Assembly: GCA_002794105.1 (NCBI GenBank)
Contig: PHFL01000045.1
Span: 63,471 to 127,470 of the forward strand
Length of the DNA stretch: 64,000 nucleotides
Reading direction: 5' to 3'
From: Candidatus Thermochlorobacter aerophilus
Lineage (GTDB): Bacteria; Bacteroidota; Chlorobiia; Chlorobiales; Thermochlorobacteraceae
The number at the start of each line of letters is the position of its first letter. Position 1 is the stretch's first letter. This document shows positions 9,297-19,055 of the stretch, piece after piece. Below the pieces are notes generated by a model that was not told where the DNA came from, ran no database searches, and saw nothing but the letters and a program-made list of their open reading frames with translations. Both the position numbers and the translations under genes were made by a program.

Positions 9297-10439
9297 ATGT
9301 TACTCTATTACCAAATTTTCATCTTAGCATGCCTACTTGTGTTCTTCGGCATTTTGGTTAAGAACCTCTTCGATTTGCACTTCTTTTCTCGTGCTGCTAC
9401 TGCATTTCCTTCTGTCTCTATTCTTGTGCCAGCACGCAACGAGGCACATAACATTGAGCGATGCGTTACCTCTTTACTTGAGCAAGACTATCCATGCTTT
9501 GAAGTGCTTGTCCTTAACGACCATAGCACGGACAATACTGGTGAGATTCTTGCCAGACTGCAATGCCGCGATGCACGCCTGAAGGTTTTGAATGGGAAAG
9601 ATTTGCCTCACGGTTGGCTTGGTAAAGCATGGGCATGCCAACAGCTTTCTGAAGCGGCTACAGGAGAATTGCTCCTATTTACGGACGCTGATACAGTGCA
9701 TCGCCCTGATGCTGTACGCCGCGCGGTTGCGACTTTGCTCTCGACGCAGTCCGATATGCTCACGGCTGTGCCTTATCAAATCATGATTTCTTTTTGGGAA
9801 AAGATTGGCGTGCCGCTGGTTCACTTTCTCATCATGTGTTTTTTGCCCCTGTCGCAAGTTTGGAACAGTCGCAATACCGCCTTTGCCTTTGCCTGCGGAC
9901 AGTTTATTCTTTTTCGGCGTGCATTTTACGAGAGGATTGGCGGACATGCCGCGGTCAGAACGGCACTGGTTGAAGATGTCTGGCTCGTTAAAGCCACGAA
10001 GCGCGCTGGTGGCAAAGCTACGGTCTTCAATGGGATTGATGTGGTCAGTTGTCGCATGTATGATTCGCTGGCGGCAGTGTGGCAAGGGTTTTCAAAAAAT
10101 CTTTTTGCAGGCGTGAATTACAACTACGCAGGAATGTTTGGCATTGTGCTCATGATGAGCGCATGTTTCATTGCACCATATTTCTTTGTGCTTTGCTCAT
10201 TCTTTGTTGAACCGTTTTCAGTATCGTGGTTCTGGCTTCCGCTTGTGCATATTCTGCTGGCAATTGTGATGCGGCTCATTATTGCTTGGCGATTCAAGCT
10301 ACCTACGCTAAGTGCATGGCTTCACCTACTCTCAATAGGGCTCTTTGTTGCTATTGCCTTGAACTCCATGCAACTGATTTGGTCTGGGAAAGGGGCAGAG
10401 TGGAAAGGTCGGCGATACGATTTTTCCAAATCGTCGTAG
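9297..10439 (+). CDS. Membrane glycosyltransferase, family 2
   Basis: The 380-residue protein has an N-terminal membrane helix (about 1-22), then a GT-A domain with VSILVPARNEAHNIERCV (about 40-57), LVLNDHSTDNT (about 71-81) and the acidic LLFTDADTVH (about 122-131). VEDVWLVK (about 222-229) probably holds the catalytic Asp. Three or four membrane segments fill the last 100 residues. The best resemblance is to GT2 enzymes that glycosylate lipids or carotenoids, such as chlorobactene glucosyltransferase CruC or staphylococcal CrtQ. Assigning it to CruC would need a comparison I cannot run. It ends one base before the convergent carA gene ends, leaving no room for a separate terminator. Confidence 0.75.
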   Translation: MLLYYQIFILACLLVFFGILVKNLFDLHFFSRAATAFPSVSILVPARNEAHNIERCVTSLLEQDYPCFEVLVLNDHSTDNTGEILARLQCRDARLKVLNGKDLPHGWLGKAWACQQLSEAATGELLLFTDADTVHRPDAVRRAVATLLSTQSDMLTAVPYQIMISFWEKIGVPLVHFLIMCFLPLSQVWNSRNTAFAFACGQFILFRRAFYERIGGHAAVRTALVEDVWLVKATKRAGGKATVFNGIDVVSCRMYDSLAAVWQGFSKNLFAGVNYNYAGMFGIVLMMSACFIAPYFFVLCSFFVEPFSVSWFWLPLVHILLAIVMRLIIAWRFKLPTLSAWLHLLSIGLFVAIALNSMQLIWSGKGAEWKGRRYDFSKSS

Positions 10440-10440
10440 T

Positions 10441-11547
10441 TCAGTTGCGGTATTGCTCCATCAAGTTTGTAAACTCAGTGAAGAGGTAATGCGAGTCGTG
10501 CGGACCGGGTGAAGCTTCAGGGTGATACTGCACACTTAGTATAGGCAATTTTTTGTGCCGAAAGCCCTCGACCGTATGGTCATACAGGTTGATGTGCGTC
10601 AGCTCCAGCTGTTTTGGCATAGATTTGAGCTTGACCGCAAAGCCGTGATTTTGTGCAGTAATTTCGACTCGCTCGGTGATAAGATTTTTCACGGGATGAT
10701 TGCTGCCATGATGCCCAAACTTGAGCTTGTAGGTTTCTGCCCCAAAAGCCAATGCCAGAAGCTGATGTCCTAAGCAGATACCGAAAATTGGGATTTCACG
10801 TTTGGCAAACTTTGGATCTGCTAATCTTCGTATGGTTTCAATTGCGTAGCCTAGTGGTTCGGGGTCGCCGGGACCGTTGGAGAGGAAGATTCCATCGGGG
10901 CGCATGGCTAAGACTTCCTCGGCAGAAGTGCGTGCAGGCACCACTGTTACTTTGCACCCTGAACGTCTCAATAGGTTAAGGATGTTGCGCTTGATGCCAT
11001 AGTCGAAGGCGACGACGCGATAGAGTGCCTGTTCAGGATGTGCGAACTCGTGAGGCTCGGTGGTAGAGACGTCACTGGCTAAATCTCGCCCGACCATTTC
11101 AGGCAGACTGCGTGCGCGTGCAACCAGCTGCTCGTAGCTATGGTCAGCACTGGTGATGATGCCGCGCTGTGCACCTCTGTTGCGCAGCAATCGCACCAAC
11201 CGTCGTGTGTCTATGCCAGAGATGGCGGGGGTTTTGTTGGCTTTGAGAAATTCATCAAGGCTACACTCGGCAGCAAAATTGCTCACTACTGCCGAAAGTT
11301 CCTTGACCACAAATCCAGATGCCCACACCTTGTGCGATTCTACATCCTGCGCATTTGTGCCGTAATTGCCAATCAATGGATACGCCATCACGATAATCTG
11401 ACCTGCATACGAGGGGTCAGTTAAAATTTCTTGGTAGCCGGTATAGGCAGTATTAAACACCACCTCGCCCTCTGCTTCGCCTTCATACCCAAAGCTTACG
11501 CCCTCGAAGACATCACCACTCTCCAAAATCAGCTTAGCTGGTCTCAT
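10441..11547 (-). CDS. carA: Carbamoyl-phosphate synthase small subunit
   Basis: CarA supplies ammonia from glutamine to CarB for carbamoyl phosphate used in arginine and pyrimidine synthesis. The 368-residue protein has the CPSase small-chain domain ([32 protein letters not shown]). A class I glutamine amidotransferase domain follows, with nucleophile Cys in [15 protein letters not shown] (about 256-270) and the His-Glu pair in [10 protein letters not shown] (about 341-350). All catalytic parts are present. It follows yajC by 13 bp on the minus strand, so the two are probably co-transcribed. carB is not in the window. Confidence 0.95.
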   Translation of the reverse strand: MRPAKLILESGDVFEGVSFGYEGEAEGEVVFNTAYTGYQEILTDPSYAGQIIVMAYPLIGNYGTNAQDVESHKVWASGFVVKELSAVVSNFAAECSLDEFLKANKTPAISGIDTRRLVRLLRNRGAQRGIITSADHSYEQLVARARSLPEMVGRDLASDVSTTEPHEFAHPEQALYRVVAFDYGIKRNILNLLRRSGCKVTVVPARTSAEEVLAMRPDGIFLSNGPGDPEPLGYAIETIRRLADPKFAKREIPIFGICLGHQLLALAFGAETYKLKFGHHGSNHPVKNLITERVEITAQNHGFAVKLKSMPKQLELTHINLYDHTVEGFRHKKLPILSVQYHPEASPGPHDSHYLFTEFTNLMEQYRN

Positions 11548-11560
11548 GCACAGGTTTAAG

Positions 11561-11932
11561 TTATTTTTTTGATTCGGACTTGTCGGTAGTCTCAGACTTT
11601 TCTACAGTCGCAATGGCAGAGCGGTCGAACTTGAGGCGGATATTTTCAGCGGCTTGAATAATTACAGTTTTCTTTTCCTGATTTACCTCAACGATTGTAC
11701 CATGCATACCGCCAATCGTGACTACCTTATCACCTTTCTTGAGTGCATCCAGTGCTTTCTGTCGCTCCTTTTCTTTTTTCTGCTGCGGGCGAATCATGAA
11801 AAAGTAAAACACCAGCACCACTAAAATTAGCGGCACAACTTGAATGAGCGGGTTAGGTGTCTCGTTCGGATTTCCGCTCGGCGGCGCAAACAAAAAGATA
11901 AGTGAAAGTGTCAGCAGCGATAGCACCATCAT
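11561..11932 (-). CDS. yajC: Preprotein translocase subunit YajC
   Basis: YajC is a small inner-membrane partner of SecDF in protein export. The 123-residue protein has one hydrophobic segment ([19 protein letters not shown], about 27-45), then [17 protein letters not shown] and the family signature [17 protein letters not shown] (about 68-84). The C-terminus is charged. A good promoter lies just upstream (see 11964-11994). The secDF genes are not here, and carA follows 13 bp later on the same strand. Confidence 0.92.
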   Translation of the reverse strand: MMVLSLLTLSLIFLFAPPSGNPNETPNPLIQVVPLILVVLVFYFFMIRPQQKKEKERQKALDALKKGDKVVTIGGMHGTIVEVNQEKKTVIIQAAENIRLKFDRSAIATVEKSETTDKSESKK

Positions 11933-11963
11933 TGTATTCCAAGTCAGGATTTACCTTAAACTT

Positions 11964-11994
11964 CAAAGGTAAACAACTCTCTACTTTTTTACAA
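11964..11994 (-). promoter_or_regulatory. Predicted promoter of yajC-carA
   Basis: On the minus strand a TTGTAA hexamer (11989-11994) is separated by 17 bases from TACCTTTG (11964-11971). This satisfies both a sigma-70 spacing and the TAnnTTTG -7 element of Bacteroidetes/Chlorobi promoters. The inferred start near 11957 would give a leader of about 25 bases to the ATG at 11932. Confidence 0.55.
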
Positions 11995-12105
11995 CTTAAG
12001 GTAAGACTACTGATGCATTCATGCATCGCCTTTGTGCTTCAGCAAAAATGCACAAAAGTATAAATTTGCAGCCATTAGCAACTCTTTTATAACCATTTTG
12101 AGCAA

Positions 12106-14694
12106 ATGAAACTGCATATTCTTCTGGTCTTTCTCTCCTCACTGACTTTTTCAATACATCTTCCATATCTTCACGCACAGGTTAAGCTGGATTACTACTT
12201 GCCCAAAGGGGAATATAATCCGCAGGTGCCGACTCCAGAGAGTTTTTTTGGTTTTCAAATCGGCGAGTGGCATTTGCGTCCCGACCAAATTGATGCTTAC
12301 CTGTATGCACTTGCCGCTACCAGCGACCGTCTTCGCATCGAGGTCATTGGTCGCACCTACGAAGAGCGACCGCTCATGCTGCTTATCATTACTTCACCTG
12401 AAAATCATCGCAATCTTGCCTTTCTGAAACAGCAGCACAAAGACCTAACTAATCCGCAAAAGTCTAAGAACTTGCCCATTGAATCCATGCCTGTTGTGGT
12501 CTGGCTGGGCTATAGCGTTCATGGCGATGAACCCAGCGGCGTCAATGCCGTGCCGCTTGTTGCTTACTACTTGGCAGCTGCCCAGAATGATGAAGTTGAA
12601 ACATGGCTACGCAACACGATTATTCTCATTGACCCGCACATCAATCCTGACGGTATCGCTCGCTTTGCGCAATGGGCAAATATGCACAAAGGCAAACATC
12701 CTATCGCCGATAATCAACATCGTGAGCACAATCAACTGTTTCCTTCAGGACGGTTCAACCACTACTGGTTCGACTTAAACCGCGACTGGTTGCCCGTGCA
12801 ACACATTGAAAGCCAAGCTCGCCTTGCCAAATTTCATGAATGGATGCCCAACATTTTAACCGACCATCATGAACAGGGCACCAATACCACGTTCTTCTTT
12901 CAGCCGGGCGTTCCCTCTCGCAATCATCCCCTAACACCCAAACGCACCATAGAGCTCACAGAAGCCATCGGCGAATTTCATGCCAAAGCCTTAGACAACA
13001 TCGGCTCGCTCTACTCCACTAAAGAAAACTACGACGACTTTTACTATGGCAAAGGGTCAACTTACCCCGACCTGCAAGGCTGCATTGGCATTCTCTTCGA
13101 GCAAGCCAGCTCACGCGGACATGTTCAAGAAAGCACGAATGGCTTACTAACTTTTCCCTTCACCATTCGCAATCAGGTCGTTACCTCATTTTCAACGCTG
13201 CGTGCTGCTATTGCCTTACGCAAAGAGCTACTTACACATCAACGCGATTTTTTCACCTCTGCACTTAGTGAAGCTGAGCAATCGCCCATCAAAGCCTACG
13301 TCTTCAGTTCCGAACGCGATGCGGCAAAAACCTTCCATTTCGTTGATATGCTGCGCCGCCATCAAATCGAGGTTTATGAACTTGCTAGGGATGTGCAGGC
13401 AGGTGGCACTGTGTTCAAAGCTGGTAAGGCTTATGTAGTGCCCACTGCTCAAGCACAGTATCGCCTAATTACTGCCATATTTGAAAAGCGAGTGTCATTT
13501 GCTGACTCGCTTTTCTACGACATCTCTTCTTGGACTATGCCGCTTGCCTTCGGCTTACCCTACGCAGAAGTCAGCACTCGCCCCGAGGTCAAGCGCATTG
13601 ATACACTCAAATTTCCAAAAGGCATGCTCATTGGCGATAGAGCCAGCTACGCTTACCTTTTTGAATGGCACAGCTACTATGCCCCGCGTGCGCTCTACCG
13701 CCTGCAGAAACTCGGTATTCGCGCCAAAGTGGCCCTACAACCTTTCGAGATTGCCACGGCACAAGGTCGGCGCCGCTTCGATTACGGCACCATCATGATT
13801 GCCCTAAGTCAGCAATCGCTCCCAGCTGACTCAATTCATCTACTCATGCAACAGATTGCCAGAGACGATGGCATAGATGTGTTTGCTGTCAACACAGGAT
13901 TTTCGACGGTTGGATTAGGCAGCTCCAACTTTGAAACCGTGCCGTCCTTGCGCGTGGCCATGCTTGCTGGCGCTGGCGTCACACCCATGGATGCTGGTGA
14001 AGTTTGGCATCTGCTCGACCGCCGCTTCGACATTGATGTCTCTATTTTGGAGCTCTCTCAACTTGGTCGAATGGACCTTTCCAAATACACAGCCGTCGTG
14101 ATGCCCGGCGGCAATTATTCGGCATTGGATTCAGCTGGGGTTGCCAACCTTCGTCGGTTCGTGGTGCAAGGCGGCACGCTCATCGCCATGAAAGGCGCTA
14201 CAGAGTGGCTGATTCAGCGCGGGATTGTGCCTGAAAAAATCAAAAAGCCTAAGGACGACACAGCAAGAACTCGCATACGATATGAGCAGCTTGAGCAAAG
14301 CTCTCGTGCCCAGCTCATCACTGGCGCTATCTTTGAAGCCTCGCTCGACCGCTCACACCCTCTGTGCTTCGGCTATGACGGCGAAAAAATCGCCCTCTTT
14401 CGTGACCACACGCTTTTTTTGGAACTTTCGCGCAATCGCTACGATACCCCTATTCAATACACTGCTAAACCTTTGCTGTCAGGTTATATCTCTAAGCAAA
14501 ATGAGGAGCTCCTGCGCAATACTGCCGCTGCCATTGTCAGTCGCATTGGCAATGGACGCGCTATTGTTTTTGCTGACAATCCTAACTTCCGTGCGTTTTG
14601 GTATGGCACCAATAAACTGTTTCTCAACAGCCTCTTTTTTAGCACCATGATGACACGCAGCTTTAACCTTCCGACTGAGAATGAGACACACTAA
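12106..14694 (+). CDS. Secreted M14-family zinc carboxypeptidase-like protein
   Basis: The 862-residue protein starts with a signal peptide (MKLHILLVFLSSLTFSIHL, cut probably after LHA near 24). The peptidase M14 domain (about 50-390) contains the zinc HxxE in YSVHGDEPSG (about 136-145) and the DPHINPDGIARF segment (about 178-189). DHHEQG (about 262-267) probably carries the third ligand, and the catalytic Glu may be in GILFEQASSRG (about 327-337). A second domain (about 600-720) reads as a flavodoxin/glutaminase-like fold with VVMPGGNYSAL. This long two-domain M14 form is common in Bacteroidetes-group bacteria and is presumably periplasmic or exported. An M28 peptidase follows on the same strand, so the pair may serve peptide scavenging. 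Confidence 0.85.
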   Translation: MKLHILLVFLSSLTFSIHLPYLHAQVKLDYYLPKGEYNPQVPTPESFFGFQIGEWHLRPDQIDAYLYALAATSDRLRIEVIGRTYEERPLMLLIITSPENHRNLAFLKQQHKDLTNPQKSKNLPIESMPVVVWLGYSVHGDEPSGVNAVPLVAYYLAAAQNDEVETWLRNTIILIDPHINPDGIARFAQWANMHKGKHPIADNQHREHNQLFPSGRFNHYWFDLNRDWLPVQHIESQARLAKFHEWMPNILTDHHEQGTNTTFFFQPGVPSRNHPLTPKRTIELTEAIGEFHAKALDNIGSLYSTKENYDDFYYGKGSTYPDLQGCIGILFEQASSRGHVQESTNGLLTFPFTIRNQVVTSFSTLRAAIALRKELLTHQRDFFTSALSEAEQSPIKAYVFSSERDAAKTFHFVDMLRRHQIEVYELARDVQAGGTVFKAGKAYVVPTAQAQYRLITAIFEKRVSFADSLFYDISSWTMPLAFGLPYAEVSTRPEVKRIDTLKFPKGMLIGDRASYAYLFEWHSYYAPRALYRLQKLGIRAKVALQPFEIATAQGRRRFDYGTIMIALSQQSLPADSIHLLMQQIARDDGIDVFAVNTGFSTVGLGSSNFETVPSLRVAMLAGAGVTPMDAGEVWHLLDRRFDIDVSILELSQLGRMDLSKYTAVVMPGGNYSALDSAGVANLRRFVVQGGTLIAMKGATEWLIQRGIVPEKIKKPKDDTARTRIRYEQLEQSSRAQLITGAIFEASLDRSHPLCFGYDGEKIALFRDHTLFLELSRNRYDTPIQYTAKPLLSGYISKQNEELLRNTAAAIVSRIGNGRAIVFADNPNFRAFWYGTNKLFLNSLFFSTMMTRSFNLPTENETH

Positions 14695-14794
14695 GCATGA
14701 GGCGTTCAAACCTTTTGTCTTGGGGAATGTTTATGTTTGTGCCTTGTCAGGTTGCAGTCTGCTGAAGAGTTTTCAAAACACTTAATCAAATTCT

Positions 14795-16315
14795 ATGCTT
14801 CGCGCGTTTTTTCTGCTTTCTTTTTTTACACTTACGGCATTTGGTTTGCCAACCTTTGCACAGAAGCCGAGCACGCTCAAGCGCATGCTCCCTGAATTTT
14901 CACTCTCTCCTGCAGAAGTTGCCGCGCATATCCGATTTCTTGCTGCCGATGAACTCATGGGCAGAATGACTGGCGAAATGGGCAACAATGTCGCCTCTCG
15001 CTACATCGCTGAGCAGTTTCGCCTCTACGGGCTCAAACCGCTTCCGGGCGCGCCTGACTACATGCAGAAAGTGCCTATGGTTAAAGTCAAACCGCCAAAG
15101 CATGCCACGCTTGTTTTGGGGCGCGATACGGCTCAACACGGCAAAAACATGTTGCTACTGCGTGGCAATGCAATGGATGTTAAGGCTCCAGTTGTGTTTG
15201 CTAAGCACGGCATTGTTGATGAAACTACTGGACGCAACGACTACGCTGATTTGGATGTGAAAGGTAAAATCGTGCTGGTCAAATTAGGGGCGTCTGATAG
15301 CGCCGATATTCGCGAGGCGTTCCGTCTTCGTGAAGCCAAGCAAAAAGCCGCTCTTGCACGCGGCGCCATTGCCTTAGTTGAGCTCTACAATGCTTCCATT
15401 GCTTGGACCTTTATCGTGCAATTCATAAACCGCGAAACCATTGAGCTCCGCACCGACTCGGCATCCGACAACATCGCTCACATTTGGCTAAACGCTGGGG
15501 CAGGGTCGTTTGCCGCTCAACTCAATCCTGAAACGCCGCTCTCTGGCGCCATTTCTACAAGCGGGCTTGCGCGCGAGCCTTTCTTTTCGCAAAATGTCGT
15601 TGGCTTCATTGAAGGCAGGGATGCCAAACTCAAAAGTCAATACATCTTGCTGACTGCACACTACGACCACATTGGCACCAGACCGCAACCGAACCAGACC
15701 GATACCATTTTCAATGGCGCACGCGACAATGGCATGGGCGTTACTGCTCTGTTAGCCGCTGCCAAAGCTTTGGCTCAAGCTCCTCCGAAGCGCTCCGTGC
15801 TCTGCCTTGCCTTAACAGGCGAAGAAGTCGGTCTGCTGGGCAGTCGATACTATGCCGCTCATCCTCTCCTGCCTTTAGACAAGGCGATTTTCAACCTGAA
15901 TGTCGACGGCGCTGGATACAACGACACTACCATCGTTACGGTGATTGGCTGGAACCGCACGACCGCTCAGGCAGAAATTGAAACTGCGGCTAAGGTTTTC
16001 GGCTTGAGCGTAGTTGATGACCCCGCTCCCGAACAAAATCTTTTTGACCGCTCCGATAACGTCAGTTTTGCCGCACAAGGCATTCCAGCACCTACCTTCA
16101 GTCCGGGATTCAGAAGTTTCGATGCAGAAATTGGCAAATACTATCATCAAGTTACCGACCAAGCTGATGACAAGTTCAACTTTGCCTACTTGCATCGATT
16201 TTGTCAAGCCTACATTCATGCGGCTCGCCGCATCGCTGAACGAGCCACACCCCCACGCTGGATAGCCGGCGATAAGTATGAGTCTGCATTCAAGCAACTC
16301 TATGGAGAAAAATAA
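14795..16315 (+). CDS. Secreted M28-family aminopeptidase with PA-domain insert
   Basis: The 506-residue protein has a signal peptide (MLRAFFLLSFFTLTAFGLP, cut near AQ at 22-23). A helical start (EVAAHIRFLAADELMGR) and a protease-associated-type insert (about 115-240) come before the M28 core. Zinc and catalytic motifs are visible: TAHYDHIG (about 288-295), NGARDNGMGV (about 307-316), LTGEEVGLLGS (about 339-349), LNVDGAG (about 366-372) and a late His in YYHQVTDQ (about 449-456). All expected ligands appear present. It should trim N-terminal residues from peptides outside the cytoplasm. It lies 100 bp after the M14 gene on the same strand. Confidence 0.88.
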   Translation: MLRAFFLLSFFTLTAFGLPTFAQKPSTLKRMLPEFSLSPAEVAAHIRFLAADELMGRMTGEMGNNVASRYIAEQFRLYGLKPLPGAPDYMQKVPMVKVKPPKHATLVLGRDTAQHGKNMLLLRGNAMDVKAPVVFAKHGIVDETTGRNDYADLDVKGKIVLVKLGASDSADIREAFRLREAKQKAALARGAIALVELYNASIAWTFIVQFINRETIELRTDSASDNIAHIWLNAGAGSFAAQLNPETPLSGAISTSGLAREPFFSQNVVGFIEGRDAKLKSQYILLTAHYDHIGTRPQPNQTDTIFNGARDNGMGVTALLAAAKALAQAPPKRSVLCLALTGEEVGLLGSRYYAAHPLLPLDKAIFNLNVDGAGYNDTTIVTVIGWNRTTAQAEIETAAKVFGLSVVDDPAPEQNLFDRSDNVSFAAQGIPAPTFSPGFRSFDAEIGKYYHQVTDQADDKFNFAYLHRFCQAYIHAARRIAERATPPRWIAGDKYESAFKQLYGEK

Positions 16316-16394
16316 TTTTCAAAGATGCTTTTTGCTCTGTTATTCTGGGCATTCTTTTTTGGTCATTCCATGCACTTTTTGTGTTATTCCGAAT

Positions 16395-16500
16395 ACTTTT
16401 TTCTGTCATTCCGAGCGAAAGCGAGAAATTCATACACACTTTGTCTGTTATTCCGAACGCCAGCGAGGAATCCCGTGCACGGATGCTTCGCCAAAGGGGC
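16395..16500. repeat. Interspersed palindromic repeat (type A), degenerate copies
   Basis: The gap between the M28 gene and the DUF1611 gene holds at least two copies of an element of the form TCATTCCGAGCG...GCGAGGAATCC: near 16410-16434 and near 16446-16473, followed by a GGATGCTTCGCC tail. Ends are ragged. The same family occurs at 17.7, 25.3-25.8 and 34.4-34.7 kb. No gene is supported in this gap. Confidence 0.7.
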
Positions 16501-16547
16501 TATAACCTTATCGCAACACCAACTTCAAAACTCAATTTCAATTTGGA

Positions 16548-17606
16548 ATGGACGGCACAGCTATCGTTCTCACCAACGGCTTACTTCATACACAACATGC
16601 AAAAACCGCTCATGGTCTTATTCGCGGCACCGAGCGCTTTCAGATTCTTGGCATCATTGACCATGTCAGCGCTGGCAAAGATGCTGGCACTGTTTTGGAT
16701 GGCAGGGCGCGAGGGATTCCCGTTTTTGCATCACTTGCCGATGCGCTTTCGCAGATTCCGCAAAAAATCGACTTTTGCATCGTCGGTATCGCTGTAGCCG
16801 GTGGCAAATTGCCCGAAGATTTTCAGGCAGTGCTCAAGGATGCGATTCGTGCTCGCATGTCTATTGTGAATGGCTTGCATGATTTTCTTTCCGATTTGCC
16901 CGACTTTCAGGCTCTGGCTCAGGAGTATGGCGTTAAACTCATTGATGTGCGCAAACCGAAGCCAAAGTCTGAACTCTCGTATTGGTCCGGTCGCATTTGC
17001 ACCGTTACCACTCCACGCGTTGCCGTCTTGGGCACCGATTGTGCAATTGGCAAACGCACTACTTGCCGCTTTTTGACCGAAGCAGCGTGCCAGCAAGGCT
17101 TGAAAGCTGAAATGATTTACACTGGACAGACTGGCTGGATGCAAGGCGGAAAGTATGGCTTCATTTTTGACGCCACCATCAACGACTTTGTAACTGGCGA
17201 GCTGGAAAGCGCCCTGGTGAAATGCTTCGAAGAAGCACGCCCCGACATCATGTTCATTGAAGGGCAGTCAGCACTACGCAACCCGCTCGGACCGTGCGGC
17301 AGTGAATTTATCATATCAGGGCAAGTCAAGGCAGTGGTCTTGCAGCATAAACCTGCACGCCGTTATTTCAAAGGCACAGAGGCCTGCCCCGTTGAGATTC
17401 CTTCCGTCAAAAGTGAAGTCGAGCTTATTCGCACCTTAGGCGCCGAAACCTTAGCCCTCACGCTGAACACCGATGGGCTCACGCCCGAAGAGGTGCAGCG
17501 CTTTAAGGCACTCTACCGCGAAGAACTTGGTATTCCTGTCGTCTTACCCCTTGAAGAAGGCGTTGGTGAAGTCTTGAACGCCATTCGCCAATTTTTCAAC
17601 ATCTGA
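16548..17606 (+). CDS. dgcN: DUF1611 protein, DgcN-like D-glutamate N-acetyltransferase
   Basis: The 352-residue protein has an N-terminal Rossmann-like part (about 1-135). A P-loop NTPase-like domain follows with VLGTDCAIGKRTT (about 162-174), the YTGQTGWMQGG loop (about 191-201) and FIEGQSALRNPLGP (about 231-244), the hallmarks of DUF1611. Characterised members, called DgcN, acetylate D-glutamate. The partner DgcA, an enolase-superfamily epimerase, converts N-acetyl-D-glutamate to the L form. The next gene (17862-18938) is just such an epimerase, which supports the assignment. Older annotations call this family a sugar or NAD-epimerase-like protein. The function is transferred from the family and the gene pair, not shown here. 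Confidence 0.7.
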   Translation: MDGTAIVLTNGLLHTQHAKTAHGLIRGTERFQILGIIDHVSAGKDAGTVLDGRARGIPVFASLADALSQIPQKIDFCIVGIAVAGGKLPEDFQAVLKDAIRARMSIVNGLHDFLSDLPDFQALAQEYGVKLIDVRKPKPKSELSYWSGRICTVTTPRVAVLGTDCAIGKRTTCRFLTEAACQQGLKAEMIYTGQTGWMQGGKYGFIFDATINDFVTGELESALVKCFEEARPDIMFIEGQSALRNPLGPCGSEFIISGQVKAVVLQHKPARRYFKGTEACPVEIPSVKSEVELIRTLGAETLALTLNTDGLTPEEVQRFKALYREELGIPVVLPLEEGVGEVLNAIRQFFNI

Positions 17607-17617
17607 CCAGGTCGTGC

Positions 17618-17775
17618 TGACAAATGAATGTGTAGGTTTTGCACACTGTTCTGCACTTGTCTTTTGTCATGATGTTGCAAAACATAGATGTTCTGCGCAC
17701 GGTTGTTGTCATCCGAGCACAGCAAGGCATCGAGTGTGGATTCTTCACTACGCTGCGCTTCATTCAGAATAGCCG
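17618..17775. repeat. Interspersed repeat: 80-bp unit plus type A palindrome
   Basis: The first part (about 17618-17712) contains TGAATGTGTAGGTTTTG, CTGTTCTGCACTTGTCTT, CAAAACATAGATG and TCTGCGCAC in that order. The same words occur in reverse complement at 25757-25830. The second part (about 17736-17775) is a type A element reading GTGGATTCTTCACTACGCTG and then CATTCAGAAT. The copy separates the DUF1611 gene from the epimerase gene without disturbing either, so the two genes may not share a tight operon. Confidence 0.7.
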
Positions 17776-17861
17776 TGCATTCGCAAGACACTGGGGCTAA
17801 TCGGTTCAATCCGTTCCTTTTTCACTTAGTTCTAATTTTAACACCACAACCTAAGATAACC

Positions 17862-18938
17862 ATGAAAATTGCGGCTGTTCACATCCACAAGAAAAATCTT
17901 GAGCTGGTGCGCCCCTACACAATTGCTTACAAGACGGTCACTTCAGTTGAAAATGTCATTGTCCAGCTTGTGCTCTCTGGTGGCATAGTGGGCTATGGTG
18001 CTGCTAATCCTTCCAAGCCTGTCGTGGGCGTATCTGTAGATGATTCCTTTCATACTTTGCAGCAAGATGATTTTTCTTGGCTTCTTGGACGCGATATTCG
18101 CGAGTATCGCCAGCTCTGTCACGAAGTGCGCTTGCGCTATGCGGCAGATGTTGGGGCAGTCACGGCGTTAGATATTGCGCTGCACGATGCCTTCACGAAG
18201 TATTTGGATATTCCGCTGGTGAAATTCTTGGGTCAGAAAATTCAAGCCTTGCCTACATCTATCACTATTGGCATTAAAGGCGTTGAAGAGACGCTCCTTG
18301 AAGCTGAAGAATATCTGGCACGCCACTTCCAAATTCTCAAGGTTAAAATTGGTCGGTCGCTCGAAGAAGATGTTGAGCGTCTGTTCAAGCTGCGCGAGCG
18401 GTTTGGTCATCGTGTTCGGCTGCGCGTCGACGCCAATCAAGGTTACGACACCGAGACTTTGAAGAAATTCGTTGGTCTTACCTCTCAGCTTGAGCTTGAG
18501 CTCATCGAGCAACCCCTGCCAGCTTCGGCCATTGAGGACATGAAATCGCTTCCTGACTCCATTAAATCTGTGCTGGCAGCGGATGAGTCGCTTCTTACGA
18601 CAGCGGATGCCCTGACGCTGCTCTTGCCGCCCAAAGCCTGTGCGATTTTCAACATCAAGCTCATGAAATGCGGTGGCATTACCGGCGCCTGCGAAATTGC
18701 CACGCTCGCTGAACTGGCTCACCTTAACCTGATGTGGGGCTGTAACGATGAGAGCGCCATCAGTATTGCTGCAGCACTGCACACTGCCTTCGCATACAAA
18801 GCCACAAAATACCTTGACCTTGATGGCAGTCTCGACCTTGCACGCGATGTGGTCTCTGGTGGCTTTGAACTCAAAGATGGGCTCATGCGCCCACTCGAGC
18901 GCGCTGGTCTTGGCATCGAGGCTCATCTTGAAAGCTAA
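17862..18938 (+). CDS. dgcA: Dipeptide epimerase family (enolase superfamily), DgcA-like
   Basis: The 358-residue protein belongs to the muconate-lactonising subgroup of the enolase superfamily. It has the catalytic KVKIG (second Lys, near 160) and metal ligands in VDANQGYD (near 190), EQPLP (near 218) and ADES (near 243). The second acid/base Lys is in NIKLMKCGG (near 265-273), and a late DLDGSLDLARD segment is also present. Relatives either epimerise L-Ala-D/L-Glu dipeptides or act as N-acetyl-D-glutamate racemase DgcA. The DUF1611 partner upstream favours the DgcA role, and murein dipeptide recycling is the alternative. The ATG at 17862 is preferred over an upstream GTG/TTG extension that reads into repeat DNA. 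Confidence 0.75.
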   Translation: MKIAAVHIHKKNLELVRPYTIAYKTVTSVENVIVQLVLSGGIVGYGAANPSKPVVGVSVDDSFHTLQQDDFSWLLGRDIREYRQLCHEVRLRYAADVGAVTALDIALHDAFTKYLDIPLVKFLGQKIQALPTSITIGIKGVEETLLEAEEYLARHFQILKVKIGRSLEEDVERLFKLRERFGHRVRLRVDANQGYDTETLKKFVGLTSQLELELIEQPLPASAIEDMKSLPDSIKSVLAADESLLTTADALTLLLPPKACAIFNIKLMKCGGITGACEIATLAELAHLNLMWGCNDESAISIAAALHTAFAYKATKYLDLDGSLDLARDVVSGGFELKDGLMRPLERAGLGIEAHLES

Positions 18939-19055
18939 ACCTTCGCCTTAGCATTTCACTGGCACTTTGCAGAGCGACCTGCTATACTTAAACTTGCAGC
19001 ATGGCTTTTGGCTCAGATTGCAAATTTTTGCACAAGTGCTTTTCCTTAACTGACA

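Noticed and set aside
16278..16797. Plus-strand frames over the M28/DUF1611 gap
   Set aside because: They run through type A repeats and into the DUF1611 gene in the wrong frame.
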